From CAZFER01 sp964517495 (lineage in GTDB: Bacteria; Hinthialibacterota; Hinthialibacteria; Hinthialibacterales; Hinthialibacteraceae): a DNA stretch of 17,007 bases. Under the pieces are notes generated by a model. The model had not been told where the DNA came from. It did no database searches and saw nothing but the letters and a program-made list of their open reading frames with translations. Position 1 is the stretch's first letter. Every line of letters starts with the position of its first letter. The position numbers and the translations under genes are program-made. Location: NCBI GenBank assembly GCA_964517495.1, contig CAZFER010000101.1, forward strand, positions 1-17,007, given 5' to 3'. Shown piece after piece: positions 7,224-14,961 of this stretch.

Positions 7224-8561
7224 CTAGTTGTTTGGCTTTCGGCGATCATCGATTTTAACATCCGCTTCGATCGTATTACCCTCCAACCTGACCGGGCCTA
7301 CTTTTTCTTCGATAAGAATCCCGACGGTTTGGGTGCGTTGGTCTTTGTCGCGCGTATCTCGAATGATGTTATTAACCAATACGGTATCGTTGGTTTCACC
7401 GCGAATGCGGATACCGGCGGTGCCTTTTTCACGACCGTTATTTTCGATAAGGTTATCTTCCAGCCGGTTGCGGTGGCCAGCCATGCCCAGGGTTTCGTTG
7501 CGGAAAAAGACACCGTTTCGATGATTTTCTCGCACAGTGTTACGGCGCAGCAGGTTATCGGAATCCTTATGGCCGATGGAAATGCCAAAGCGTCCATTGT
7601 TTTCCAATAGGTTATCTTCAAACAATCCACGTCGTACGCGCCAGCATAAAAAGAGGCCGTCGTTTCCGTTTTCTCGAGCGATGCAGTCACGTATCACCGG
7701 ACGTTGAGAACCGCTGCCCGGATGTAGGCCTAAATTCGTGTTTCCTTCGCTTACACAATTCAACACTTTGACGTCATTGGATTGTTGAAAACTGATACCA
7801 TCACCATTGTAATTGCGGATCGTACAATTTTTGATAACGGTTCCGAAACCGCGATAAAGAAATATTCCCGCTCCACGGCAGCCATTCAATTCTGTATTGT
7901 TCTGTTTATTGCCTTCGATGGTGAGGTTTTCCACACAAGCACCTTGGAGATGGTAGCCGCTGACCACCGGGAAGACGGTGGCGGCGGTGGCTTTTCGATG
8001 GATCATACAATCGGCATTCAGGGGCTTATTGATGGCAAATGTATTTTTACCTCGTTGACCGGTAATGCGGGCAACCGTAGTATGAAAACCACCCGCATTA
8101 GAATCCCAAATCGCTACACCATACCCTACTTTGAATCTCTCGGGATTGGTGACAGTAATCTGCTCCTCACCAAAATCACCATCAATTGCAAGAGGCGAAA
8201 TAGCACCATCGGCTTTGCGTAAAATGGTAGTATCCCCCTGTCCGCGGACCGTCACATTTGAACGCAGGTGTAGTGAATCATGCATAATATATTCACCAGC
8301 ACCGATTTCCACCGTTCCACCGCCAAGGCTTGCAATGTAATCCACGGCAGCCTGTAAGACACGGTTGTCGTTTCCAATCAGGTCAGCATCCGATTGGCCA
8401 ACGGTGATGTGAGGTAACACATCCATTTCAGCATGCATGGCATGTGGCAGCTGCTCTTCATCTGGCTTGGGTGAATAATCAGGTTGATTTTGTGATACAG
8501 CAATCAGCTGGCATGTAAGAGCAATAAGTATGGACAAGAAAATGGATCGAAGGTGGAACAT
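7224..8561 (-). CDS. Secreted right-handed parallel beta-helix protein
   Basis: This 445-aa protein has an N-terminal signal peptide (about residues 1-24, FLSILIALTCQLIAVS; the Cys is not in a good lipobox). Next comes a pectate-lyase-3-like opening with LGGGTVEIGAGEYIM and SNVTVRGQG near 95-130. From about residue 200 to the end it consists of parallel beta-helix (PbH1) turns, many with the pattern N.ivrdN..nGi.., such as ENNGRFGISIG, RENHRNGVFFRN and ENNGREKGTAGIRI. Such proteins include polysaccharide lyases, C5-epimerases and surface carbohydrate-binding proteins. I see no residue set that fixes the reaction, so lyase or epimerase is only a possibility. GGAGG lies seven bases before the ATG. 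It is the first gene of a two-gene operon with the GH28 enzyme, which suggests joint work on the same extracellular polysaccharide. Confidence 0.85.
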   Translation of the reverse strand: MFHLRSIFLSILIALTCQLIAVSQNQPDYSPKPDEEQLPHAMHAEMDVLPHITVGQSDADLIGNDNRVLQAAVDYIASLGGGTVEIGAGEYIMHDSLHLRSNVTVRGQGDTTILRKADGAISPLAIDGDFGEEQITVTNPERFKVGYGVAIWDSNAGGFHTTVARITGQRGKNTFAINKPLNADCMIHRKATAATVFPVVSGYHLQGACVENLTIEGNKQNNTELNGCRGAGIFLYRGFGTVIKNCTIRNYNGDGISFQQSNDVKVLNCVSEGNTNLGLHPGSGSQRPVIRDCIARENGNDGLFLCWRVRRGLFEDNLLENNGRFGISIGHKDSDNLLRRNTVRENHRNGVFFRNETLGMAGHRNRLEDNLIENNGREKGTAGIRIRGETNDTVLVNNIIRDTRDKDQRTQTVGILIEEKVGPVRLEGNTIEADVKIDDRRKPNN

Positions 8562-8641
8562 TATTAATCCTCCGAGGGGTTAGAATTAGATTGCCAATAC
8601 ATTACAAAATTTCATGCTAAAACGATACCCTTCGGGTATTA

Positions 8642-8671
8642 AAAAAGGTGGGTAAGAGTACCCACCTTTTT
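8642..8671 (-). terminator. Strong intrinsic terminator after nuoI
   Basis: A 13-bp perfect stem (8642-8654 with 8659-8671, core GGTGGGTA/TACCCACC) has a four-base loop and A/T tracts at its base, giving a T run in either direction. It begins about 30 bases after the nuoI stop on the minus strand and ends that transcript. It also insulates the beta-helix operon downstream, whose start lies at 8561. A small ATACCC-TTC-GGGTAT hairpin at 8625-8639 follows it. Confidence 0.9.
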
Positions 8672-8701
8672 GAACTGAAGTGTTAGTTTGTTGGATTTGG
8701 A

Positions 8702-9361
8702 TTATAACTTGCCGATGCGCTGTTTCTTTTTGTTGATTTTTTCGTAATATTCCGGCAATTCGGAAGAGGTGGGGGCTGTTTTGGTTTCTTCAGCCGGCCA
8801 AGTCATGCCCTTGCGAAAATCGTCCTTTTTCTCAAGCGGCACCAAAAGGCGTTCTTTATCGTAGATGAAATCCTGGCGATTGGTGCTGGCGGCTTCCCAA
8901 TTGGGGCCGAGAATCACAGCATCTTCGGGGCAGGCTTCCTCACAAAAACCACAGAAAATGCAGCGTAGCATATCGATCTGGTAATGAGAAGCATAGCGTT
9001 CACCATGTGATACACAGTTGTCTGGTGTGTTCTCTTTGGCTTCAAGGTAGATGGCGTCAGATGGACAAACCACCCCACAAAGACCGCATCCCACACAACG
9101 TTCCAATCCATCCTCGTGCCGTTGGAGCTTGTGAATCCCCCGAAAGCGTGGGGATTGATGACGCTTTTGATTGGGATAGTTAAACGTAACCGGCTTGCGA
9201 AACAGGTGCTTAAGGGTCATTAACATCCCCTTTCCTATCGCACCAGCCACGTGTAAAGATCGTTTCCACCCCAACGACTTGATCTGTTGGACGGAAAGAT
9301 GAACTTTCACACTTTTTTGCCTCGGTTGAGACGGTAGTTGTTTAAAATGTTCTTCAGTCAT
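8702..9361 (-). CDS. nuoI: NADH-quinone oxidoreductase subunit I (complex I ferredoxin subunit)
   Basis: This 219-aa protein has two 4Fe-4S binding sites of the CxxCxxCxxxCP type: CVGCGLCGVVCPSDAIYLEA (about residues 89-108) and CIFCGFCEEACPEDAV (about 134-149). The preceding segment (about 57-88) with RFRGIHKLQRHEDGLER is typical of NuoI rather than of a generic ferredoxin. NuoI passes electrons along clusters N6a/N6b towards the quinone site at the membrane arm of complex I. The C-terminus extends about 45 residues beyond the usual core with a Lys-rich end. No other nuo gene is in the window, and a promoter and terminator bracket it, so it is transcribed alone. AAGGTG lies five bases before the ATG. 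A NuoI-like subunit of a related hydrogenase or Fpo-type complex is possible but less likely. Confidence 0.88.
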   Translation of the reverse strand: MTEEHFKQLPSQPRQKSVKVHLSVQQIKSLGWKRSLHVAGAIGKGMLMTLKHLFRKPVTFNYPNQKRHQSPRFRGIHKLQRHEDGLERCVGCGLCGVVCPSDAIYLEAKENTPDNCVSHGERYASHYQIDMLRCIFCGFCEEACPEDAVILGPNWEAASTNRQDFIYDKERLLVPLEKKDDFRKGMTWPAEETKTAPTSSELPEYYEKINKKKQRIGKL

Positions 9362-9402
9362 ATTTTCACCTTATCCTCATCATCTGTGGATAGTTAGTTT
9401 CA

Positions 9403-9430
9403 ATTTTAACTTGGAAACCCGGGTGTGCAA
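9403..9430 (-). promoter_or_regulatory. Putative sigma-70-type promoter of nuoI
   Basis: On the minus strand TTGCAC (9425-9430) and TAAAAT (9403-9408) are separated by 16 bases. Transcription would start near 9396, about 35 bases before the nuoI ATG. Both boxes are close to consensus, but this is sequence inspection only. Confidence 0.5.
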
Positions 9431-9489
9431 CGTTTTATCCATCCTGATCAGTTATTTTATAAATTTTATCATCTAAATAGAATTAAAGC

Positions 9490-9547
9490 GCGGAGCAATA
9501 ATGCCGCAGGTGAGGTGATTTGGAGATGCGGCATTTTTGCGCTCCGC
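9490..9547. repeat. Palindromic stem-loop in the nuoI/hemA control region
   Basis: Outer arms GCGGAGC (9490-9496) and GCTCCGC (9541-9547) and inner arms ATGCCGCA (9501-9508) and TGCGGCAT (9527-9534) match exactly. They are separated by small unpaired A/T-rich internal loops of four and six bases. The apical part is about 18 bases and purine-rich (GGTGAGGTGATTTGGAG). It lies between the predicted nuoI promoter and the predicted hemA promoters, so it may be outside both transcripts. It could be a REP-like repeat, a protein-binding site or, since the inner stem is followed by TTTT, a terminator remnant. Confidence 0.65.
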
Positions 9548-9567
9548 AGGTTTGTAAAGTATATGCT

Positions 9568-9596
9568 TTGCTTTTGTTAAGATCAATAAATATAAT
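9568..9596 (+). promoter_or_regulatory. Putative sigma-70-type promoter of the heme operon
   Basis: TTGCTT (9568-9573) and a perfect TATAAT (9591-9596) have the ideal 17-base spacing. Transcription would start near 9603 and leave an AT-rich leader of about 100 bases before hemA. Confidence 0.6.
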
Positions 9597-9651
9597 GATT
9601 TAAGTTATAGTTTATTGACTAAAAAATATCGACAAATTTTGTGCATGAAAA

Positions 9652-9679
9652 TTGCGAGTAATTTAGTCGAGTTTATAAT
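9652..9679 (+). promoter_or_regulatory. Possible second promoter close to hemA
   Basis: TTGCGA (9652-9657) and TATAAT (9674-9679) are 16 bases apart. Transcription would start near 9686, giving a leader of only about 20 bases for the ATG at 9707. If used, a start codon at the TTG of 9686 is excluded. The -35 box is weaker than that of the upstream promoter. Confidence 0.4.
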
Positions 9680-9706
9680 CTTCTTTTGATTGGTCGACGA
9701 GTAAAA

Positions 9707-11047
9707 ATGAAGTGTGACTTAATGAAAAACGATCCTAAATATTTTCTTATCGTAACTCTAAACCATAAGAATATATCCTTGCAGCAACTCCCTCAATTTA
9801 CGATACCATGTGAGGCGATTGAACCCTTATTGCTAAAGTTGGCTGGAAATTCATCTATAACCGAAATTGTCAGTCTTTGCACCTGTAACCGGACCGAATT
9901 CTTTGCCACGGTTGAATCCGTAAAAGATGCTGCACATGTTATCGCGGAAGAACTATCAGCGATTACGGGCATCTCGCTGGAGGAATTACGCCCCACTTTG
10001 GATGTCATTGTGGATGCAGAAGCCGTTGAGCATTTGTTCAACCTGGTGTCCGGTCTGGAGTCCATGGTTGTGGGAGATGCCCAAATATTGGGGCAAGTAA
10101 AAGCGGCATATAACCAATCGAACCGGTTAGGCATTACCAATAAATCATTGCATACGCTATTTCAGAAGGCTTTTTCGATTGCAAAACGGGTTCGAAACGA
10201 AACAGGTTTGGGTAAAGGCCGTCTATCGATATCCGCTCTGGCTGTTGAATCAGCACTTGAGGAAGTGGGTTCTTTGCATTCCTCGGTGGTGTCGGTATTG
10301 GGTGCGGGCAAAATGGGCGCCCTGGCAGCACGTTATTTAAAGAAAGCGGGTGTCAAAGAACTACGAATTGCTAACCGCAGCCCTGAAAAAAGCATTGCCT
10401 TGGCCAATGAGGTCAGTGGAATTGCCTACGGCCTTGATGAATTGGACCGGATTTTGGTGGAATCAGATATTGTCATTTGCGCGACAGCATCGCAGGAGCC
10501 ACAAATTACCAAAGCCATGATGGAATTCGCGACACAAAGCCAGGCAAAACAACGAATCCTGATCGACATTGCCCTTCCACCTGACGTTGATGAGGCCGTG
10601 AAAGAGGTTGAAGGTGTTACCTTGATCAACCTAGAGGCCTTAAGGCAACAAGCTCAACAAAATCAGGAACAACGCAGCGAACAATATGAGCGTGCAAAAG
10701 AAATCGTGGATGAAGAACTAGACCGAATTGGCCCCTGGCCCATGCCATTGCATATTGATTCGCTGGCGGCTCAGTTGGGACGCTACGCGGATGAAATTTA
10801 TAAAAGCGAATTAGAATCGCTTTTTGAAGCCCTTCCTGATCTTACATCGAGACAAAAAGAAGTAATCGAATCAAAAATGAAACGGATATCGGATCGAATC
10901 ATTCTTATGCCACGGCGTAACCTGCGTCAATCACAAGCCACGCGTTCCTGCCCCAATGCCTATACATGCCTATCCGAATTATTTGATTTGGAAACCGGGG
11001 CACGATCCAATCCATTGGTGGAATCCACAAACCCGATGAAAGATTAA
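9707..11047 (+). CDS. hemA: Glutamyl-tRNA reductase
   Basis: HemA reduces the glutamate of Glu-tRNA(Glu) with NADPH to glutamate-1-semialdehyde, the first committed and usually rate-limiting step of the C5 heme route. The 446-aa protein shows the family motifs in order: LNHKN near the start, CTCNRTE with the catalytic Cys at about 60, GDAQILGQVKAAY near 125, FSIAKRVRNET near 160, the Rossmann motif VLGAGKMG near 197, ANRSPEKS just after, and a C-terminal dimerisation region. It is the first gene of the heme operon, and hemE starts six bases after its stop. The frame is open from a TTG at 9686, but that lies at the predicted transcription start. ATG 9707 has only a weak GACGAG upstream and ATG 9722 is an alternative, so the start is uncertain by a few codons. 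Confidence 0.95.
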   Translation: MKCDLMKNDPKYFLIVTLNHKNISLQQLPQFTIPCEAIEPLLLKLAGNSSITEIVSLCTCNRTEFFATVESVKDAAHVIAEELSAITGISLEELRPTLDVIVDAEAVEHLFNLVSGLESMVVGDAQILGQVKAAYNQSNRLGITNKSLHTLFQKAFSIAKRVRNETGLGKGRLSISALAVESALEEVGSLHSSVVSVLGAGKMGALAARYLKKAGVKELRIANRSPEKSIALANEVSGIAYGLDELDRILVESDIVICATASQEPQITKAMMEFATQSQAKQRILIDIALPPDVDEAVKEVEGVTLINLEALRQQAQQNQEQRSEQYERAKEIVDEELDRIGPWPMPLHIDSLAAQLGRYADEIYKSELESLFEALPDLTSRQKEVIESKMKRISDRIILMPRRNLRQSQATRSCPNAYTCLSELFDLETGARSNPLVESTNPMKD

Positions 11048-11053
11048 AGAACA

Positions 11054-12109
11054 ATGGCAAACACAACGGTTTCAGAAACAGCACCCACGCCGTGTACCCA
11101 AAAAGAACGCTTTATCGGTGCAATTAACCACTCACCTATCGATCGCCGTCCAGTCTGGCTAATGCGCCAGGCAGGTCGCTATATGCCTGAATATCAGGCG
11201 GTTAAAGAAAAATACTCCTTTCAAGAAATGTGCCGTCTCCCTAAAGTGGCAGCCGATGTATCAATGCAACCCTTTGATATTTTAGGTGTTGACGCCGTGA
11301 TCGTGTTTAACGATATTTTGATTCCCTTCGAGCATATGGGATATGAAGTGATCTATGCCGAAGGAGGACCTTCAATTATCCCCCCATTTCGCCATGAAGA
11401 GGAATTGAAAGCCATTCACCCGTGCAAATTTGACGAAACTCCTCCTGTGGTTGAATCAATCAAAGAGATTCGCCGGCGGGTTGGGAAAGATGTACCGATT
11501 ATTGGGTTTGGTGGGGCGCCTTTCACCATGGCAGCCTATTTGGTTGAAAGCAAAATGAGCCGCAACCTTCGCTATATCAAAGAGATGGTCTACGCCCGTC
11601 CTGACATTTTAGAGATATTACTGGATAAAATCACTGAAACAGTAATTGCTTATTTAAAAGTGCAGATTGATGCCGGGGCTGATGTCGTGCAGATTTTTGA
11701 TACATGGGCGGGAACCTTATCCTTAAGTGAATACCGGCGTTTGGCTCTTCCTTATCAAAAGAGAATTGTCGAAGCAATCCAAAGCGAAGATAAACCGGTT
11801 ATACTTTATGTAAAAGGATCCTCCCCATTTTTGGAAGAGATGAAAGAAAGCGGGGCAGCTGTGCTTAGCGTTGATTGGATCACACCCTTAACCGATGTGG
11901 AAAAACGAGTCGGTAATCATGTCACTCTGCAGGGGAATTTGGATCCCACACTCTTATACGCTTCACCGGAGGTTGTTCAACAGCGTGTGCATAACCTGCT
12001 GCAGGATTTGGATCGGCCGTCAGGCCACATCGTAAACCTGGGGCACGGCATATTACCTGAAACACCGGTGGAAAACGTTAAAGCATTAGTTGAGGCGGTA
12101 AAAGCATGA
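11054..12109 (+). CDS. hemE: Uroporphyrinogen decarboxylase
   Basis: HemE removes four carboxyl groups from uroporphyrinogen III to give coproporphyrinogen III, without a cofactor. The 351-aa length is normal for the family. The N-terminal signature RPVWLMRQAGRYMPEY (about residues 32-47) holds the substrate-binding Arg pair, and the catalytic Asp is in VIVFNDILIPFE (about 77-88). GFGGAPFTMAAYLVE (about 155), QIFDTWAG (about 215) and the C-terminal NLGHGILPETP are also family-typical. Six bases separate it from hemA and its stop overlaps the hemN start in ATGA, so translation of the three is probably coupled. Only a poor purine-rich SD (AAAGAA) precedes the ATG. Confidence 0.97.
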   Translation: MANTTVSETAPTPCTQKERFIGAINHSPIDRRPVWLMRQAGRYMPEYQAVKEKYSFQEMCRLPKVAADVSMQPFDILGVDAVIVFNDILIPFEHMGYEVIYAEGGPSIIPPFRHEEELKAIHPCKFDETPPVVESIKEIRRRVGKDVPIIGFGGAPFTMAAYLVESKMSRNLRYIKEMVYARPDILEILLDKITETVIAYLKVQIDAGADVVQIFDTWAGTLSLSEYRRLALPYQKRIVEAIQSEDKPVILYVKGSSPFLEEMKESGAAVLSVDWITPLTDVEKRVGNHVTLQGNLDPTLLYASPEVVQQRVHNLLQDLDRPSGHIVNLGHGILPETPVENVKALVEAVKA

Positions 12110-13524
12110 CGAATAAAGCGGCAATCGCAGTCCAATCGATCGACTTGAGCCTGATCGAAAAATATACCCTGCGAGGACCTCGATATACCAGCTATCCGAC
12201 AGCCCCGATGTGGAGAGAAACCGTCGGGGAAGACCAGTTTTGGAAACATGTGGATATAACCAACCAACCGGGAAATGATTCTCGTCCAATTTCTGTTTAT
12301 ATTCATGTTCCTTTTTGTGCACAGCGTTGTTACTACTGCGCCTGCAATGTCATCATCACCAACCGTGAGGATGTTTGTGATAAATATGTAGACACTGTTT
12401 CCCGCGAAGCATCGCTGGTCGCTCCCAAATTGATGCCTGAACGCAAGGTAATTCAATTTCACTTGGGGGGTGGCACTCCAACAACGTTGACTCCATCATC
12501 CATGGCGCGTCTTTTCGATAACTACTTCGATCTGTTCAATCTTGATCAGAATTCTGAAAAATCGATTGAAGTTGATTCACGGGTAACCACCAGTGATCAC
12601 GTTAAGGTTTTAAGTGAGTATGGATTCAATCGTATTTCACTCGGGGTGGAAGATTTCTACGAGGAAACCCAAATCGCCATCAACCGGATGCAGGATGCAG
12701 AAGAAACATACCAGTTTGTACTGGAATGCCGCGAACATGGATTTGAAAGCGTAAACATTGATTTGGTGTACGGTTTACCGCATCAAACCCTGAATACCTT
12801 TCATCAAACCTTGGATACCATTTTCCGTATCAGCCCCGACCGTATCGCCCTCTATAATTATGCTCATCTACCAGCCAAGGTTCCTCATCAACGCAAAATT
12901 GACGAGGACTGGCTACCAGATGCGAGTTTACGGGTGGATATTTTTAAAGTGGCTGTTGAACGGTTTATTGAAGAAGGGTATGAATACATTGGGATGGATC
13001 ACTTCGCCAAACCCATGGATGAATTAACCCTGGCCCAAAAAGAAGGAACTCTTCAACGGAACTTCATGGGATTTACAACGCGCGCGGGCGCTGACTTGTA
13101 TTCGTTTGGGACATCAGCTATCAGCAACCTGCCAGCCTTGTATACACAGAATGTTAAAAAACTAAAAACCTATAATGATATGGTGGAAAGCGGAAAACTT
13201 CCCATCGAGCGTGGAATTGAATTATCACGAGATGATCAAATTCGGCGCTGGGTGATTGGTGAATTGATGTGCAATCTTGGGGTTTCGTATTCCCACTTTC
13301 AGCAGCAATGGGGAGAAGATTTTGAATCGTATTTTTCAGAAGAATTGGATCAGCTTCAGCCTTTTATTCGGGATGGTCTGATTAAACCTGATCTGTCGAA
13401 TGAACTTCGGGTAACCGATATCGGTCAAATCATCATCCGGCCGGTGGCCATGACCTTTGATTGGTATCTTTCCCAGGCACGAAAAAAGAAAAGCACATCC
13501 CCTGTGTTTTCCAATACACTCTAA
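12106..13524 (+). CDS. hemN: Oxygen-independent coproporphyrinogen III dehydrogenase (radical SAM)
   Basis: HemN oxidatively decarboxylates two propionates of coproporphyrinogen III using SAM and a 4Fe-4S cluster, without oxygen. The 472-aa protein has the cluster motif Cys71-x3-Cys75-x2-Cys78. The extra Cys80 (CYYCACN) is the HemN hallmark that separates it from the heme chaperone HemW. The SAM motif GGGTPTTL follows near residue 121, the EVD segment near 150, and a HemN C-terminal domain (about 370-450). The usual GVQDF reads GVEDF here, with Glu182 in place of Gln, and EVDP reads EVDS. Both are unusual but conservative in place. The start overlaps the hemE stop in ATGA. An oxygen-independent enzyme suits an anaerobic or microaerobic life. 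Confidence 0.94.
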   Translation: MTNKAAIAVQSIDLSLIEKYTLRGPRYTSYPTAPMWRETVGEDQFWKHVDITNQPGNDSRPISVYIHVPFCAQRCYYCACNVIITNREDVCDKYVDTVSREASLVAPKLMPERKVIQFHLGGGTPTTLTPSSMARLFDNYFDLFNLDQNSEKSIEVDSRVTTSDHVKVLSEYGFNRISLGVEDFYEETQIAINRMQDAEETYQFVLECREHGFESVNIDLVYGLPHQTLNTFHQTLDTIFRISPDRIALYNYAHLPAKVPHQRKIDEDWLPDASLRVDIFKVAVERFIEEGYEYIGMDHFAKPMDELTLAQKEGTLQRNFMGFTTRAGADLYSFGTSAISNLPALYTQNVKKLKTYNDMVESGKLPIERGIELSRDDQIRRWVIGELMCNLGVSYSHFQQQWGEDFESYFSEELDQLQPFIRDGLIKPDLSNELRVTDIGQIIIRPVAMTFDWYLSQARKKKSTSPVFSNTL

Positions 13525-13539
13525 AACTGGTTATATGAT

Positions 13540-14961
13540 ATGAAGAACATCTTGGTCATTGGTGCCGGAATTTCCGGGTTGGTATCAGCTTATTGGTTAA
13601 AGAAAAAAGGTTATAACGTTACCCTTGTGGAAAAAGAAAAGCGGGCGGGCGGCGTCATCCAAACAATCCATGAGAATGGTTATATGTTTGAATGCGGCCC
13701 GAACTCCTTTTTGGACAATGCGCCGGAAACCTTGGAACTTTGTGACTTGCTTAACCTGGATAACGAATTGTTAAAGCAATCGATGCGGGGAAATCCCCGT
13801 TATATTTATTTAAACGGGAAACTGAATGAAGTTCCTACTGGTCCTGGTGGTTTGTTCAAGTCTGAATTGTTCCCCAAAAAGGTTAGGCGAAAGTTATACA
13901 CCGAACCATTTCGACGCAGCAACCGAAATGCCCAGGATGAAAGCCTGGCCGATTTCGTACGCCGCCGCTTGGGGAATGAAATCCTGCAGAACATTGTCAC
14001 TCCCTTTGTTTCAGGTGTTTATGCAGGTGATCCGGAGAAACTGAGTTTAAGAGGAACTTTTTCCTTTTTATATGATTTGGAACGAAATCACGGCAGTCTT
14101 TTTCGCGGGATGCTAGCCCGCATGTTTAAACGGAAAAAGAAAAAGGATGGCCAACCCGAAAAAAAGAAACCACGTGCGAAAAATCTATGCTCGTTCGTCG
14201 ATGGCCTTCAAGTCTTGCCGGATGCCTTGGCAGAAACACTGTCAGATAGAGTGCATTTCAACACGACCGTCAAGCAAATCCGCCCATGCCAGGAATTTGG
14301 ATACGACATTACCCTGGAAGGTGAAAACAATGGAACAGAGAGATTCGACGGGATTGTCTTTGCGGTTCCGGCTTATGTTTTACCGTCAATGTTATCTGAT
14401 TTGTTGCCAAATTCATGTGACTATTGGGCATCCATTCCCTACAATCGATTAAGCGTGGTTTGTTTAAGTTTTAAAAAGGATGAAATCGAACATGACTGTC
14501 ATGGCTTTGGATTTTTAGTCCCTCGTGGACAGGAAATTCGTATTTTGGGCAGTATTTGGAGTTCGAGCCTTTTCGCTCGCCGGGCACCGGCGGGTGAACG
14601 CAGTTTTACAGTATTCATTGGTGGAGGTCTGGATCCCGAGGCATTTGACCTCTCGGATGAGGAATTAATCCAACAAGCGATTACGGATCTAAGTTCCTGC
14701 ATAGGAATCAACGGCCAACCCACCCAGCAAAGAGTCGTTCGGTGGGAGCGCGCCATTCCACAATATCCAATTGGCCATGTGGAAAAAACGGAAGAGATTA
14801 AAAAAGAACAAAATACCATACCGGGCCTCTTTTTCACCGGCAACTACCTGGACGGTGTTTCAGTTAACGATTGTATACGCAATGCCAAATCAACAGCTGA
14901 CGAGGTTACAGCATTTTTTACCTCTTCAGCGTCCAATAAAGAGGTGACACATGAAAATTGA
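13540..14961 (+). CDS. hemY: FAD-dependent protoporphyrinogen/coproporphyrinogen oxidase
   Basis: This 473-aa flavoprotein of the HemY/PPOX family removes six electrons from the porphyrinogen ring, normally with oxygen as acceptor. It opens with the FAD dinucleotide-binding motif GAGISG (Gly8-Gly13) and Glu31 after the second strand. RAGGVIQT and FECGPNSFL follow. The C-terminal FAD segment GLFFTGNYLDGVSVNDC lies near 430-446. A Lys-rich stretch (about residues 198-212, KRKKKK...EKKKPRAK) is a charged surface loop. With HemN in the same operon the classic protoporphyrin route is expected, but the family also contains coproporphyrinogen oxidases (CgoX) and sequence alone does not decide. The gap after hemN is 15 bases without an SD site; the 3' end overlaps hemH by 11 bases. 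Confidence 0.93.
   Translation: MKNILVIGAGISGLVSAYWLKKKGYNVTLVEKEKRAGGVIQTIHENGYMFECGPNSFLDNAPETLELCDLLNLDNELLKQSMRGNPRYIYLNGKLNEVPTGPGGLFKSELFPKKVRRKLYTEPFRRSNRNAQDESLADFVRRRLGNEILQNIVTPFVSGVYAGDPEKLSLRGTFSFLYDLERNHGSLFRGMLARMFKRKKKKDGQPEKKKPRAKNLCSFVDGLQVLPDALAETLSDRVHFNTTVKQIRPCQEFGYDITLEGENNGTERFDGIVFAVPAYVLPSMLSDLLPNSCDYWASIPYNRLSVVCLSFKKDEIEHDCHGFGFLVPRGQEIRILGSIWSSSLFARRAPAGERSFTVFIGGGLDPEAFDLSDEELIQQAITDLSSCIGINGQPTQQRVVRWERAIPQYPIGHVEKTEEIKKEQNTIPGLFFTGNYLDGVSVNDCIRNAKSTADEVTAFFTSSASNKEVTHEN

Noticed and set aside
9490..9547. Integron attC-like site or CRISPR-type repeat
   Set aside because: There is no GTTRRRY core, no cassette structure, and the unit does not recur at regular spacing. 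No CRISPR array or transposase is visible anywhere in the window.
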